The notes under the pieces: model-generated
The model's input: only the letters and a program-made list of their open reading frames with translations
Told to the model about the DNA's origin: nothing
Database searches by the model: none
Program-made: the position numbers and the translations under genes
Origin: Bacteroidota bacterium
Lineage (GTDB): Bacteria > Bacteroidota > Ignavibacteria > Kapaibacteriales > UBA961
DNA length: 54,165 nt
Assembly: GCA_020852855.1 (NCBI GenBank)
Contig: JADZAA010000042.1
Span: 1 to 54,165 of the forward strand
Direction: 5' to 3'
Shown here: positions 39,160 to 49,489 of the stretch, piece by piece
How the letters are laid out: each line of letters opens with the position of its first letter
Position numbering within the stretch: position 1 is the first letter of the stretch

Positions 39160-41163
39160 TTATTTCTGTAATTCAGGCGTTTCAACAATCACGTTTACAG
39201 TACGATTATAGAATCTATATTCCGGCAAGTCATTATTATACAGATATACTCCGTCTGTCCCGAAAACATCTGCATTTCCTGCGCCGATTGCATCAGCCAC
39301 TTTCCGCGCCCGCATTTCCGAAAGTGTTTTATTATACATTTTACCGCCTATTCCGTCAGCATATCCGCGTATCGTTATTTTTGAATTTTCGCTTATATTT
39401 TTTCTTATAGACATCGCGACCGATTGATTTGCATCATTAAGTTCAGAGGAATTAAAATCGAATAAAATCAATCTGTAATTATCCGTTTTCAGACCGTTTG
39501 CACTGCTATTTTCTTTTATATTAACAACTTCGACCGGCACAGAATACTCGGTTACGTTTCCCGACGGGCTTTTTGCACGGAATAAAAGACTGTCGCAAGT
39601 TGAAATATCTTTTAATATTTCGTCGGTTTCAGACGCTATATTCCAATTTATCTTGCCTGAATTTATTTTGAAACTGCGTAATTTTTTACCTTTTGCCAAA
39701 ATGTCAATATTTGCCGCAGAATCTTTTATTTTCAATTCGACATTCGGCGTATCTGTCAAATAAGTCGTTTTACCGAAAATGCAAGGTGCGAAAATCAAAT
39801 CCGAATTACTCGTTAATTCCACACGACGATTTTCGGCGTTACAGTACTCTCCTGCTCCCAGCGTCGGCTTTTCCGGTTTATTCCTGTAAATTACCGAAAG
39901 TCGTGCAGAATCTATATTCCAATTTTTTATTAAATATTGTTTTACTGCAACCGCACGTCGAGCTGACAGCGCAAGATTACCTTTTTCACTGTCAATATCG
40001 GCATTACAACCCGTTATGGTCAAAGTTGCCGAAGTTTGTGCAGACAATCGCGCTCCAACTATATTCAGAATCTCGTAATACATTGGCAGTACGTCCGTTT
40101 CATGCATATGCCCGGCATTAAATAAATGTATTGAATCCGCGCTGATTTGATGATATCGTGCCGGTATTTCATCGGAACTTTCACCAAAAAATATATAGTT
40201 TAATATCGGATATATTTGTTTTGATAAAACTTCATTAATACGTATAATCGGCTGTATTTTTTTGTATTTTTCGGAGGTTGACAGCGTATTTTCAAACTCT
40301 GCCGCAACTGATTTAATTTTAACTGTATCATTTGTATCGTTTGCATTTTTTTCTTCTGCTAAAGCAGGTAAAGGTTCGTATTCTTTTTCTTGCGGAAGAT
40401 CACAATTCATTTGCGGTTCAGATGCAAATTTAAATGATAATCCGAAGCGGACGGCATGGGCTTTCCACGATGCGACTCCGGCTGAAATATCCGTAAAAGT
40501 ATATTTAAATATTATTTCGGGCGACATAAACATAGAGTTTCGGTTATTTAACGGCAAATCATAAGACAGTCCGAATACTGTAGCTGCTTGAAAGCGATTT
40601 ATATCGGGAATATCACCGTAATATTCATTTCGCCTGCGTGAGTGAGTGTCCGTAAATATTCCGTCGTCCGGTTCGAGAATAATTTCTTTTTGTCTGAAGG
40701 CATCCGATATTATTATTTCCGCACTAAACCCACCCAGAAAAAATAAATGTGTTGCAGGACTAAAAATGAGCGACGGCTCTATGGCTACCGATGCTATACG
40801 TGAGTCTATGGAATGTTGGAATATACCTTGCCGCAATGCTCCGTTCACAAGTACATAAACCGATTCGTCGGCTGACAAACGCGCACCGAGTTCGTTGTAC
40901 GTTAATCGTGTGCCAAACTGCCACTTCTCTGCAATCGGACTTTCAAACAGCAAGCCTACGCCCGGCGCGAAGCCTTCTCCGTTTCCGAATTCGGGGCAAC
41001 AATTAGGAACTCCGGGCAATGAAGAAAAGTTTACGGAATGAATATTAAAAAATCCGTAGGCAGATACTCCGAAACGCGGGTGCAAATCGTCGAATTTTTG
41101 TCCGAAGGCAGAAGTTATATCTGCAATAAAACAAATAATAAGAAGAAATAATATTCGCGTCAT
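39160..41163 (-). CDS. Outer-membrane protein with two OmpA-like domains
   Basis: 667 residues. A signal peptide (MTRILFLLIICFIADITSAFG) precedes a beta-rich region of about 230 residues with barrel character. A first OmpA-like domain spans about 339-455 (NLALSARRAVAVKQYLIKN, ENRRVEL), and a second ends the protein at about 560-667 (LFDFNSSELND, ITIRGYADGIGG, RMVNVIVETP-like ending YNRTVNVIVE). Two peptidoglycan-binding-type domains in one chain is unusual. The gene begins only 13 bases after the stop of the 1573-residue VWA/WD40 gene, so the two are almost certainly one transcript and may work together at the outer membrane. Confidence 0.85.
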   Translation of the reverse strand: MTRILFLLIICFIADITSAFGQKFDDLHPRFGVSAYGFFNIHSVNFSSLPGVPNCCPEFGNGEGFAPGVGLLFESPIAEKWQFGTRLTYNELGARLSADESVYVLVNGALRQGIFQHSIDSRIASVAIEPSLIFSPATHLFFLGGFSAEIIISDAFRQKEIILEPDDGIFTDTHSRRRNEYYGDIPDINRFQAATVFGLSYDLPLNNRNSMFMSPEIIFKYTFTDISAGVASWKAHAVRFGLSFKFASEPQMNCDLPQEKEYEPLPALAEEKNANDTNDTVKIKSVAAEFENTLSTSEKYKKIQPIIRINEVLSKQIYPILNYIFFGESSDEIPARYHQISADSIHLFNAGHMHETDVLPMYYEILNIVGARLSAQTSATLTITGCNADIDSEKGNLALSARRAVAVKQYLIKNWNIDSARLSVIYRNKPEKPTLGAGEYCNAENRRVELTSNSDLIFAPCIFGKTTYLTDTPNVELKIKDSAANIDILAKGKKLRSFKINSGKINWNIASETDEILKDISTCDSLLFRAKSPSGNVTEYSVPVEVVNIKENSSANGLKTDNYRLILFDFNSSELNDANQSVAMSIRKNISENSKITIRGYADGIGGKMYNKTLSEMRARKVADAIGAGNADVFGTDGVYLYNNDLPEYRFYNRTVNVIVETPELQK

Positions 41164-41176
41164 AACTTTATTTTAA

Positions 41177-44100
41177 TCAACGGGCAATAATAATCGGCAA
41201 AGTAATTATTTGATTCGGTGTTCGCAGAACAAGCGTATAGTTACCACTCGAAATCTCGTCGAAATTTACTTTTATTTGCCTTTCTCCCGTTTGCTGCTCG
41301 CCCTCGAAAATCGTAAGCAAAGAACGCCCGAATCCGTCATACAATTCCAATTTGGAATTTCCTTTTTCTATAAGCCTGATAGCAATATCGGGCGTACCGC
41401 CGAAAATCGGATTGGGCAACATTGCAAGTGCTGCACGCCCGGCCGAGCCGTCAAATAAACGCTGACCACCTGCACGACAAATATCCGTTATCAATACTGT
41501 GGCCGAATCAGATAAAACGAATTGCTTGCAACCCTCAAATATTACGCTATCAACCGTAACTGTTGCGGAATCTGTATCGCCGAGAGCAATGCGGAATTTT
41601 GCAATTGCAAGTGTGTCGTTGCCATATTTATTATACACGGGAATTATCGTATATCCTATATTTCCAGTTCCGTATATTATCGCATTGCTGTCAAGCGGCA
41701 ATAAAACGGAACGATTATATTTTATTCGTAAAGCCGATACGTCTAAAGTTTGCGGTGTTTTAATAATAATTTCAATATTTTCACCTGTTTTTCCAAAAAT
41801 AATTTTATCGGATATATTTATATTAATCGCCGAAGGGTTTGCATCGCACAACCCTTCGCCATACAACGGAATTACGGCAGAATATATTTTATTAAAATCG
41901 CTGCTTGACGCATACGTAAATTCAAGTCGCGCACTTGTACGGGCGACAAATTCAGGTGCGAATCCCAATGCCAATTCATGCGATTGACCGCTTTTCAGCG
42001 TAAATCTTTTTCCATCGAAAATTAATTTGAAGTGCAACGAATCCGGCCCGCGTAACGTTATTTGTGAAATAATTATGTCTTGACCGCTTGCATTTCGAAT
42101 AATTGATTTTACTGTCGAATCTTTTATTGAGCCTATAGCAATTCCTCCGAAATCAATCGCTTCCGGCATTACGGGTGCTGTTATGGCAGCAGTGCCAAGC
42201 AAATTTATTTGCACTTCGCCTATATTTGTAGAAAATTTAGCCGTAGCGGAGTAATTTCCTTCTTTTAGCGGCGAAAAACGGAGCTCTACAGGAATATTGC
42301 CGAACGGAGGTATTTCTGCCGGCAAACCTGCAACAAGAGTAAACTCGGCATCGATCGGCGAGTCAAAAGAAACAGACGAAATATAAAGCGGATAGTCGCC
42401 TCCATTCAAAATAGTTGCGTCGAATATAGTATCTTTACTGGTTCCGGCAGGTGTTTCACCGAAATTCGCGTCGCGAAAATCAGGCTTAGGCATAACAATA
42501 GAAAAAAGCGTGTCCGAACGGGCGGAATTTTGCGGCTTTCCTTCCCAAACAACAGTTTTATTATCATTATTTGCAGAGGAATATCCCAACGTTGCAATAC
42601 GTCTGCCGTAATTTGAAAAAGAACCGCTAAATATCGGATATTCAAAACTTGTATCCGCAAGCATTTGAATTAATTCTCCCTGCCGGGAATATATTCGCGC
42701 ACCTGCCGACTTAATACTTTTTCCGTTTATTACTGTATCAAAGACACCGTTATACGGAAATATCAAATAATGTCCGTCGGAAGAATATTTTACATTTGTA
42801 ACATTATTTTTTGCATTAAAACCGGCACCGTTGCCCATTTTTTCAATGATAGGCGAAAAATCATTCATTACGACGGCATATTGCATTGCATCACAGCCCG
42901 CGTCGCCGCTTGCAAGTTGTTTTTGATACACGGATTGCAATTTAATATCCCATTCGGAATTATTATGACGCAATATATATATTTTCCCTTGCGTACCATT
43001 ATTTTCTGCCAACCAAACAGCCGTACCGTTATCTGTAAATACCAAGCAAAGCGGCGCGTTAAATTTGTACGGTGCAACGGAAATAACAGCCGGATTTTCA
43101 CCAAGGCGCATCAATAAAACACTATCGCCACGTGCGATCACGGCAAGCGAATCGTCGGGACTAATGTCTATGGCTGTTATTTTTCCTCCCGAAATATCTA
43201 TGGCACGTCCGTTTTTTTGTCCTGTTCTTGCATTGTATATTGTTGTAAACGAACGATTTACAGAATCAGTTACCGCCAGAACATATTTTCCGCTTCGTCC
43301 GTAAACAGCCGTATAAACGTTTGGTATTGTAAATTTAACGGCCGGCGTTTCGACGTTCCATATTTCGGCCGTACGCATATTTTTCGATGATATTGGCAGG
43401 TCAGGGCGTTCGCGTTCATACAAAACAAGTGTTTGTTTCCCGTCGGGAGAAATACTCGTTTCAATACCGCGTTGATTATTGTTTTTATGATTAAATCCAG
43501 CTATCGGCCGCCAATAATTCGAGTTAGACGCGGAGTCGAGCCGAATAAATATTAAATGCCCGTTGCCGCCGGCGGCAAGCTCGCGGCCGTCGGGACTGAA
43601 CGCAAGAGCCGTAAAATCTACATTAACACCCGCACCGTTGATAATTCTTTTTTTTATATTACGAATTAATTTACCGCTTTTTACGTTCCATAATTTAATT
43701 GTATCTCCGTAATAAGCAGCGGCGAGTATCTCGGCAGAATAATTTAGTGCAATATTTGAAATCGGATGGGTTTGCGCAGGAATGCGCGATTTTAATCCGC
43801 ATAAAGTATCGGCGACAATTATGTCGTTATTATTTGCGGTTGCACTTGCCACAGTTGTCGCATCCGCACTCCAAGCGGCTATATAGACCGGCGCGGAAGC
43901 GGCCAATGAATGTTGGGGCATTCGACAAATTTCGGCACGGTTGTCAAAATGCCTTAACGAAAGCCTGCGCTCACCGGCCGTTAAAGAAACTGCCATTATT
44001 TTACCGTCAGGGCTTAATGCACCCGTATTTTCGGCATTCTCGAAAGTTACCGTAAATTGTTTTGCCGAAACGTCGAAAACATATCGCCCTACCGCAATAT

Positions 44101-45898
44101 ATTTTCCGTCGGGTGTAAAACTAATACCGGCATACCCGGATACTTGCTCGGGTAATACGTATTTTTCAACCGTTCCGTCGGCAATTTTAGCTGTAAAAAG
44201 CGTTGCCGTGTTACGTGAAAAAGCGGCTGCGTAATTTTCATCGGGCGAAATATCCGCGTCGGATATTTTTTCATTTGGTAAATCAATCGGAACCCCGACA
44301 ATAGAACGCTCTTTTTGTTTGGCACTGTATATTTCGATACGCCCGTTGCCGGCAGACGTATAACCGGCCGCCACAAGCAAATTTCCCGACCTTGAATACC
44401 GGATGTTCCATACATCCATCGGTAAATCGAATGAAGTATCAGCAGGTAATTTTGTTGCCGTTGCTATTCGCAGCAGGCAACTATCCGATGCAGTTTTCGG
44501 TATTTTCCACACGAAACGGTAATTTACTGCACTATCCGTTATTTTTTCCCAATTGGATCCTCCGTCTGAACTGAATTCTATAACAGCGGCTGCGCCGGGC
44601 GGCGTTCCCGTCCATTGAATCACGGTATCTGTTCCGGCAAATAATTTTTCGCGTCCGTTTGGGCGAATTATACGAATATATCCATCGTCATACCCATCGG
44701 TATTACCACCAATAGCCGACGCATCGCCCTGCGAGCAAGCGTCCGATTCTATTTTCAAATTACCGAGTGCGAACAGCTCGTCCGCCGGGCTGAATCGAAC
44801 GTGCAAGCGAATTGTTGCACCCGATTTCAATACAAACGACACCGGATTATCATACGTCGTGAAAAAAGGGTTGTCAAAAACAATACGTTTAATAAAGATA
44901 TCTCCGTTGTCGGCGCGAAGTTCAAATGCAGTATCAACTTGTGACCAAGGAGAAACCTTCCCGAAATTTATGCTCGAAGGCGTTACAGTTAAATACGTCC
45001 GACGAGAAATAGGCGATACATACGAAAATTTACAAGCTGCGCCAAGTATTTTATCTTGCATTTCAACTTGCGTTACAATATCGCATTCGGACGACGACAG
45101 CCATTCGATTCTACATATATTCTGTCCGCTTGCAACAGTATAAATTGCTTTGCATATTTTCGGTATTTCATGTTCCGAATTAATATTTTCAAAATATATT
45201 CCGCCGGTTCTCGATATAACTTTTTTTATAGAATCCGTAAGTGCAACACGTAATCCTACGCCGTAAACAGCTGCGTCAATATCCTTTGCAGCCGCTATTG
45301 CCTCGTCCGCAACGATATTGCTTTGCCCGTCCGTAATAAAAATAATCAGTCGCTTAAATTTGCCGCGAGCTGCGGTAGGAATTCCGCCATCGGGCGACGA
45401 AAGTAATGCATTCCGGTGATTAGTTCCGCTTTGAGGTTCAACAGCATCAACATTTTGAAGCAGAGTATTTTTATTGCGGGTAAAATCACGGACGATGTAA
45501 CTGTTTGCATCAAATATATTTACAGCACACTCTGATTTTGAGTAATCCTGTAGACCAATCCAGAATCGTGCGGCCGAGCGAAGCAATTCTATGTTTTTTT
45601 GCGGATATCCTGCGCTCACAGAGCCGGAGACATCGAGAACAAGAACAGAGGATAAAGCGGCGAATGGCGTGGCCGGCGGGCAGTAAGCCGATGTAACTGT
45701 ACGTTGAATATTATTTTCGTAGATTGTCGTATTCGACGGTTGCGCCGAACGAAAAGACGAGTCAAGCGCGAGCAGTTTTGCCCTTATATTCGGAAAGCCG
45801 CCTGCATCAACGTCAAAAACTTGCATAATCTGCCCGTAGCACGGCGCGAAAACAGCAAGCAATAAAAGCAGAATATATATGAATACGGCGAATTTCAT
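41177..45898 (-). CDS. Giant secreted VWA, WD40-like and HYDIN-type protein with T9SS sorting domain
   Basis: 1573 residues with signal peptide MKFAVFIYILLLLLAVFA ending near CYGQ. In order: VWA domain with intact MIDAS (VLDVSGSVS near 89, IFITDGQSN), a choice-of-anchor D/ASPM-SPD-2-Hydin-like module (NFGKVSPWSQ), an Ig-like segment (IRPNGREKLFAGTDTVIQWTG), a long WD40-like propeller region (about 496-1110; repeats such as VWNIRYSRSGNLLV, FSPDGRELAAGGNG), two more HYDIN-like modules (about 1139-1340), a cohesin-like segment (about 1350-1472) and a T9SS type A domain (MLPNPIFGGTPDIAIRL, SGNYTLVL). Likely a surface adhesion or assembly protein. It precedes the double-OmpA gene by 13 bases. Confidence 0.85.
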   Translation of the reverse strand: MKFAVFIYILLLLLAVFAPCYGQIMQVFDVDAGGFPNIRAKLLALDSSFRSAQPSNTTIYENNIQRTVTSAYCPPATPFAALSSVLVLDVSGSVSAGYPQKNIELLRSAARFWIGLQDYSKSECAVNIFDANSYIVRDFTRNKNTLLQNVDAVEPQSGTNHRNALLSSPDGGIPTAARGKFKRLIIFITDGQSNIVADEAIAAAKDIDAAVYGVGLRVALTDSIKKVISRTGGIYFENINSEHEIPKICKAIYTVASGQNICRIEWLSSSECDIVTQVEMQDKILGAACKFSYVSPISRRTYLTVTPSSINFGKVSPWSQVDTAFELRADNGDIFIKRIVFDNPFFTTYDNPVSFVLKSGATIRLHVRFSPADELFALGNLKIESDACSQGDASAIGGNTDGYDDGYIRIIRPNGREKLFAGTDTVIQWTGTPPGAAAVIEFSSDGGSNWEKITDSAVNYRFVWKIPKTASDSCLLRIATATKLPADTSFDLPMDVWNIRYSRSGNLLVAAGYTSAGNGRIEIYSAKQKERSIVGVPIDLPNEKISDADISPDENYAAAFSRNTATLFTAKIADGTVEKYVLPEQVSGYAGISFTPDGKYIAVGRYVFDVSAKQFTVTFENAENTGALSPDGKIMAVSLTAGERRLSLRHFDNRAEICRMPQHSLAASAPVYIAAWSADATTVASATANNNDIIVADTLCGLKSRIPAQTHPISNIALNYSAEILAAAYYGDTIKLWNVKSGKLIRNIKKRIINGAGVNVDFTALAFSPDGRELAAGGNGHLIFIRLDSASNSNYWRPIAGFNHKNNNQRGIETSISPDGKQTLVLYERERPDLPISSKNMRTAEIWNVETPAVKFTIPNVYTAVYGRSGKYVLAVTDSVNRSFTTIYNARTGQKNGRAIDISGGKITAIDISPDDSLAVIARGDSVLLMRLGENPAVISVAPYKFNAPLCLVFTDNGTAVWLAENNGTQGKIYILRHNNSEWDIKLQSVYQKQLASGDAGCDAMQYAVVMNDFSPIIEKMGNGAGFNAKNNVTNVKYSSDGHYLIFPYNGVFDTVINGKSIKSAGARIYSRQGELIQMLADTSFEYPIFSGSFSNYGRRIATLGYSSANNDNKTVVWEGKPQNSARSDTLFSIVMPKPDFRDANFGETPAGTSKDTIFDATILNGGDYPLYISSVSFDSPIDAEFTLVAGLPAEIPPFGNIPVELRFSPLKEGNYSATAKFSTNIGEVQINLLGTAAITAPVMPEAIDFGGIAIGSIKDSTVKSIIRNASGQDIIISQITLRGPDSLHFKLIFDGKRFTLKSGQSHELALGFAPEFVARTSARLEFTYASSSDFNKIYSAVIPLYGEGLCDANPSAININISDKIIFGKTGENIEIIIKTPQTLDVSALRIKYNRSVLLPLDSNAIIYGTGNIGYTIIPVYNKYGNDTLAIAKFRIALGDTDSATVTVDSVIFEGCKQFVLSDSATVLITDICRAGGQRLFDGSAGRAALAMLPNPIFGGTPDIAIRLIEKGNSKLELYDGFGRSLLTIFEGEQQTGERQIKVNFDEISSGNYTLVLRTPNQIITLPIIIAR

Positions 45899-46285
45899 CG
45901 GTACGGATCAACGTATTTTTCGCATATTTATAATTTTGGCGGGCTGTATTTCGGTAATTTTCTCTTTTATTTTTGCATCGGCACTGCAAATATAACAAAT
46001 AGCACCGCGTCTTAACCGCAGTTGTTTTTTTTATTCAGTCCTGCATTACGGCAATCAGCCGGATATTAAAAATACGTTACAAAAGCCCGATATCTCTTTT
46101 TTAGACTTTTGTCGGAACGGGCAATAAAATAAACTGCGCCTTGTCGCTCTAATGACAGCGTTAGAAAAGCTTAATCGGATTGTAAAATTGGACGGCTGAG
46201 AAATTGAAGTCCGGAAGAAAAGAAAATTTTGTGGGAAGATTTTTGCGACTCTCGGAAAAAAGAACCGCAATCTCGACTGTCCGCG
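45899..46285. other. Gene-free stretch between the VWA/WD40 gene and mnmM
   Basis: 387 A/T-rich bases with no supported gene. A minus-strand TATATTTG at 45987-45994 is a possible promoter of the gene starting at 45898. A 5-base stem GCCCG/CGGGC (46085-46089, 46118-46122) followed by TTTTG on the minus strand could be a weak terminator of mnmM. A 71-codon minus-strand frame at 46055-46270 looks non-coding. Confidence 0.5.
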
Positions 46286-46885
46286 TTAAATACGTCGTGC
46301 TACGATAAGCTCGGGCGGCAAATTAGGACGATTGAGAATAGAGATTTTTTGCACGGTAAACGACTCGGAAGGCAAGCCTTCCGCCCATTCCGTTACTGCT
46401 CGTGCTTCTTCTGCGCCGCCGATATGCCCATGATAGCAAACAACCGTCATAATGCCGTTTTTTGCCAACAGCATCGCGCCGAGATTAAGAGCCGATACCG
46501 TAGTTTCCGGCTCTGTTATTACATTCGGATCGCCGCCCGGACGATATCCTAAATTTGCCATTATTCCATGAACGCGCCCATGTAATTCGCGGGGAATTAT
46601 CTCGAACAGGCGGGCATGATTGTCGCACACCAAAGTTGCGTTCGCATTATTCTCGGCTAAAAGTCTGCGGCTTTCTGCGATTGCTTCGGGCTGTATGTCA
46701 ATGCCGAACACTTGGCCGTGTACGCATAAACGTGCGAGCAACAATGTGTCGTTTCCGTTGCCTGTGGTTAAATCAATGGCATTCATTCCGTAACTTAAAG
46801 CAGAGCGCATTATTGCGGCGGCAATTCCAACTGGACGACCGGAAAAAAGAGCCGATGCGAGAGAGTTCTGAACTATACGATTCAT
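46286..46885 (-). CDS. mnmM: tRNA methyltransferase MnmM/YtqB-like protein
   Basis: 199-residue SAM-dependent methyltransferase of the group formerly called putative rRNA methylase. Markers are AIDLTTGNGNDTLLLARL (SAM site), GIDIQPEAIAESRRLL and MANLGYRPGGDPNVITEPETT, all characteristic of the YtqB type. The Bacillus subtilis member converts nm5s2U to mnm5s2U at tRNA wobble uridine, so the same role is inferred here. It is divergent from the DUF5686 gene with 95 bases between, containing a clean palindrome. Confidence 0.85.
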   Translation of the reverse strand: MNRIVQNSLASALFSGRPVGIAAAIMRSALSYGMNAIDLTTGNGNDTLLLARLCVHGQVFGIDIQPEAIAESRRLLAENNANATLVCDNHARLFEIIPRELHGRVHGIMANLGYRPGGDPNVITEPETTVSALNLGAMLLAKNGIMTVVCYHGHIGGAEEARAVTEWAEGLPSESFTVQKISILNRPNLPPELIVARRI

Positions 46886-46920
46886 AAAATTTCAAAGAAA
46901 ATAGCGGCAAATCGCCAAGA

Positions 46921-46937
46921 ACGACGATATTCGTCGT
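46921..46937. promoter_or_regulatory. Operator-like palindrome in the mnmM/DUF5686 spacer
   Basis: ACGACGA-TAT-TCGTCGT, perfect 7-base arms with a 3-base centre. It lies 36 bases from the mnmM start and 44 bases before the DUF5686 start, where a shared operator would be expected. Confidence 0.4.
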
Positions 46938-46980
46938 CTAAATTCTCAATAAATGAAAATAAATCCTGCCTACTTAATGT

Positions 46981-49413
46981 ATGGACAGATTACTACCGTT
47001 GCTTGTTACGGCTTCACTGTTAATTGCCATGTTTTTTTTCGGCACACATTGCTTTGCGGCAAATAACGGCGGCATCGTTATCGGTACAGCCCGCGATTCG
47101 GCTACAAAACTGCCGATACGTTTTGCTACGATTCGCACAGCCGGATTATCAAAAGGCGCAATGACAAATGCCGACGGCAGATACTCGCTGAGATTACCGG
47201 CCGGCTCGTATTCGCTGACTTTTTCAATGGTCGGTTATAGAACAGTCCAACGTACTATTGTTTTGCGCCCGGACGATACTGTCAGGCTCGATGTCGCACT
47301 TGCGGAAACTCCCTTTAAAGCAAGTGAAATTATCGTAACTGCCGAGGAACCGGCTACGCGCTTCATGCGATTGGCAATTGAACGCAAAATGCAACTGCGC
47401 GATTCGCTATCATCTTATTCCTACGTACTTTACACAAAATTTACACTTGGAGCCGACACAATTACGGTCAAACGCCGCGACAGTAGAGCCGACACAACTT
47501 TATTGGGTATTCTCGAAACTTATTCCAAGGGATATTACAAACGCCCCGACAAATATTTCAATCAAATCATACAGCGTCGTCAAACAGCAAATTTTCCGCC
47601 GCAAGCGAATCTTATCGCAGTAGGAACAAATCTTAACGCTTATGACGACGAAATTTCCCTGCTCGGCGAAAGTATTTATTCGCCTTTTCACCCCGACGCT
47701 TTGGACTTTTATTCTTTTGCGATTGAAGGCGAAAGCGAGAACGAAGGACGTTCTATTGTACGGCTCAGAGTAATACCCAAAACAACTCACCGCAAGCTTT
47801 TCGACGGAATAATTCTACTCGATAAAAACAGTCTGACTCCCGCAGCAGTAGATTTGCGGCCGAACAAGGCTGTTATGTTGCCGTTTGATGCTAAATTGCA
47901 TTTCAAACAGCAGTTTGAATTAATAGACGGAAAATTCGCATTGCCCGCAGGCTTATCTGTTGATGGTTCGTTAAAAGCCGAAATTTTATTTATGGTAAAG
48001 CCGCGCATTGATTTTTCCATCGAAACAGTCGCTTATGATTATGTATGCAATATTAAAATTGACGAGAATATTTTTTTGCAACGACGTATCGAGGTTTCGC
48101 AGTCTGCCGATATTTTCGACTCCACGTTTTGGGCAGAACGTGCAATAATGCCTCTGCGCCCCGAAGAAGCTGCGGCTTATATTGCAATTCAAGAACAAAA
48201 AGACAATCCCGACTCGCTCAAAGCGAATAGTTTGTTCGGCAATCCTATTTCTCGAGAAATTGCCAAATTGGTCAAGCGACCGTTCAGCGGAATTAACGAT
48301 ATTTTCCGGTATAATCGCGTCAACGGCTCATATTTAGGGTTGGGGCTAATCCATAGTTTCGATACTTTGTTCGACGCTCGCGGCGGCTTCGGCTACGGAA
48401 CTGCGGATAAACGTTGGTTCGGTTGGAGCGGTGCCACCGTTTATTTTGATAATCTGCGCCGATATTCTGTGGAATTAACCGCATACAGAAAATTAGCGCG
48501 GCGCGATATAAATTCACCCGTTGATATCGGTGCGATTACTTTGCTGTCTTTATTATACAAAAACGATTACGGCGACTATTATTACGCCGACGGCTATGAA
48601 ATAGCGGCAGAAATCGGATTTGGCCAATTGCGGCTTATTCAGCTGGACGTTTATTTGCGCCCTACGTCATTCAAAATTTTCTTTCGTAACGAAACGCATG
48701 CGCCCGCCGAAGTAAACACCCAATATGCATTTTTCGGTAAGGGCTATGACTTTAGGCAAAATCCGGCGGCGGTACCGGGCATTTTGCGTGCATTCGGCGG
48801 CGCGTTCAACTGGAATTTCAATACGCAGAATCGAATTGCAGGCAATGGCTTGCGAATAGAAACCGAGATCGCTGTTCCTTCTGTCGTTCATACCGATTTT
48901 AATTTTAGGCAGGTACAGGCAACCGCTTACTTCCGGACAAAAACGTTGCCTCTGTGGCGCTTGGACGGCAAATTTACAGTCGGTTTATCGGAAGGTTTTA
49001 TCCCACCGCAACGATTCTTTTCCATGGAATCGTCGGCATCCGGATTGGCCGCCGAAGGCAGTATGCGCGGACCGGGAGTAAAGGAATTTTACGGAGACAG
49101 ATACGCCGTTCTTACGGCAGAGCATAATTTCGGCGAAATCGAACCAGGCCTTTTTCGCATTCCGAATATCGCGCCGTTAGGCTTAGAGTTTTTGCTGACC
49201 GGTGCTACCGGTTACAGCGAATTTTCGCAAAAAACACTCGACTATACCCGGACAGCACTTAACTCTACCGCCGCAACAGCCGATAAGTTCTATTACGAAG
49301 CCGGTTTAAGCATTAACCGCGTCCTTTTGTTTTTTCGTTTCGATTTTACAATGCGGTTCTCGCAACGGATTACTCCACAATTTTACTTTACGCTTTCAGC
49401 CGCAACTTTCTGA
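46981..49413 (+). CDS. DUF5686 protein with N-terminal carboxypeptidase-regulatory-like domain
   Basis: 810 residues with signal peptide (about 1-28, LLIAMFFFGTHCFAA). Residues 30-115 form a carboxypeptidase-regulatory-like beta-sandwich (TKLPIRFATIRTAG, GRYSLRLPAGSYSLTFSMVGYR). The remainder matches the DUF5686 type (TAEEPATRFMRLAIERK, SSYSYVLYTKFTL, GKGYDFRQN) and ends in repeated amphipathic aromatic strands (LFFRFDFTMRFSQR, FYFTLSAATF) typical of an outer-membrane barrel with a terminal phenylalanine. It is probably an outer-membrane protein of unknown function, a family common in Bacteroidota. Confidence 0.87.
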   Translation: MDRLLPLLVTASLLIAMFFFGTHCFAANNGGIVIGTARDSATKLPIRFATIRTAGLSKGAMTNADGRYSLRLPAGSYSLTFSMVGYRTVQRTIVLRPDDTVRLDVALAETPFKASEIIVTAEEPATRFMRLAIERKMQLRDSLSSYSYVLYTKFTLGADTITVKRRDSRADTTLLGILETYSKGYYKRPDKYFNQIIQRRQTANFPPQANLIAVGTNLNAYDDEISLLGESIYSPFHPDALDFYSFAIEGESENEGRSIVRLRVIPKTTHRKLFDGIILLDKNSLTPAAVDLRPNKAVMLPFDAKLHFKQQFELIDGKFALPAGLSVDGSLKAEILFMVKPRIDFSIETVAYDYVCNIKIDENIFLQRRIEVSQSADIFDSTFWAERAIMPLRPEEAAAYIAIQEQKDNPDSLKANSLFGNPISREIAKLVKRPFSGINDIFRYNRVNGSYLGLGLIHSFDTLFDARGGFGYGTADKRWFGWSGATVYFDNLRRYSVELTAYRKLARRDINSPVDIGAITLLSLLYKNDYGDYYYADGYEIAAEIGFGQLRLIQLDVYLRPTSFKIFFRNETHAPAEVNTQYAFFGKGYDFRQNPAAVPGILRAFGGAFNWNFNTQNRIAGNGLRIETEIAVPSVVHTDFNFRQVQATAYFRTKTLPLWRLDGKFTVGLSEGFIPPQRFFSMESSASGLAAEGSMRGPGVKEFYGDRYAVLTAEHNFGEIEPGLFRIPNIAPLGLEFLLTGATGYSEFSQKTLDYTRTALNSTAATADKFYYEAGLSINRVLLFFRFDFTMRFSQRITPQFYFTLSAATF

Positions 49414-49489
49414 ATATTTTTTTGATGCGGTAAACCATAGCCGAGTGTTATTCGTCTGAAAAAATGATTTTTACGGTATCTTTCGGTAA

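Noticed and set aside
46055..46270. 71-codon minus-strand open frame
   Set aside because: Composition (many Phe, Ser, Arg) looks like translated A/T-rich spacer, with no start context and no recognisable motif.
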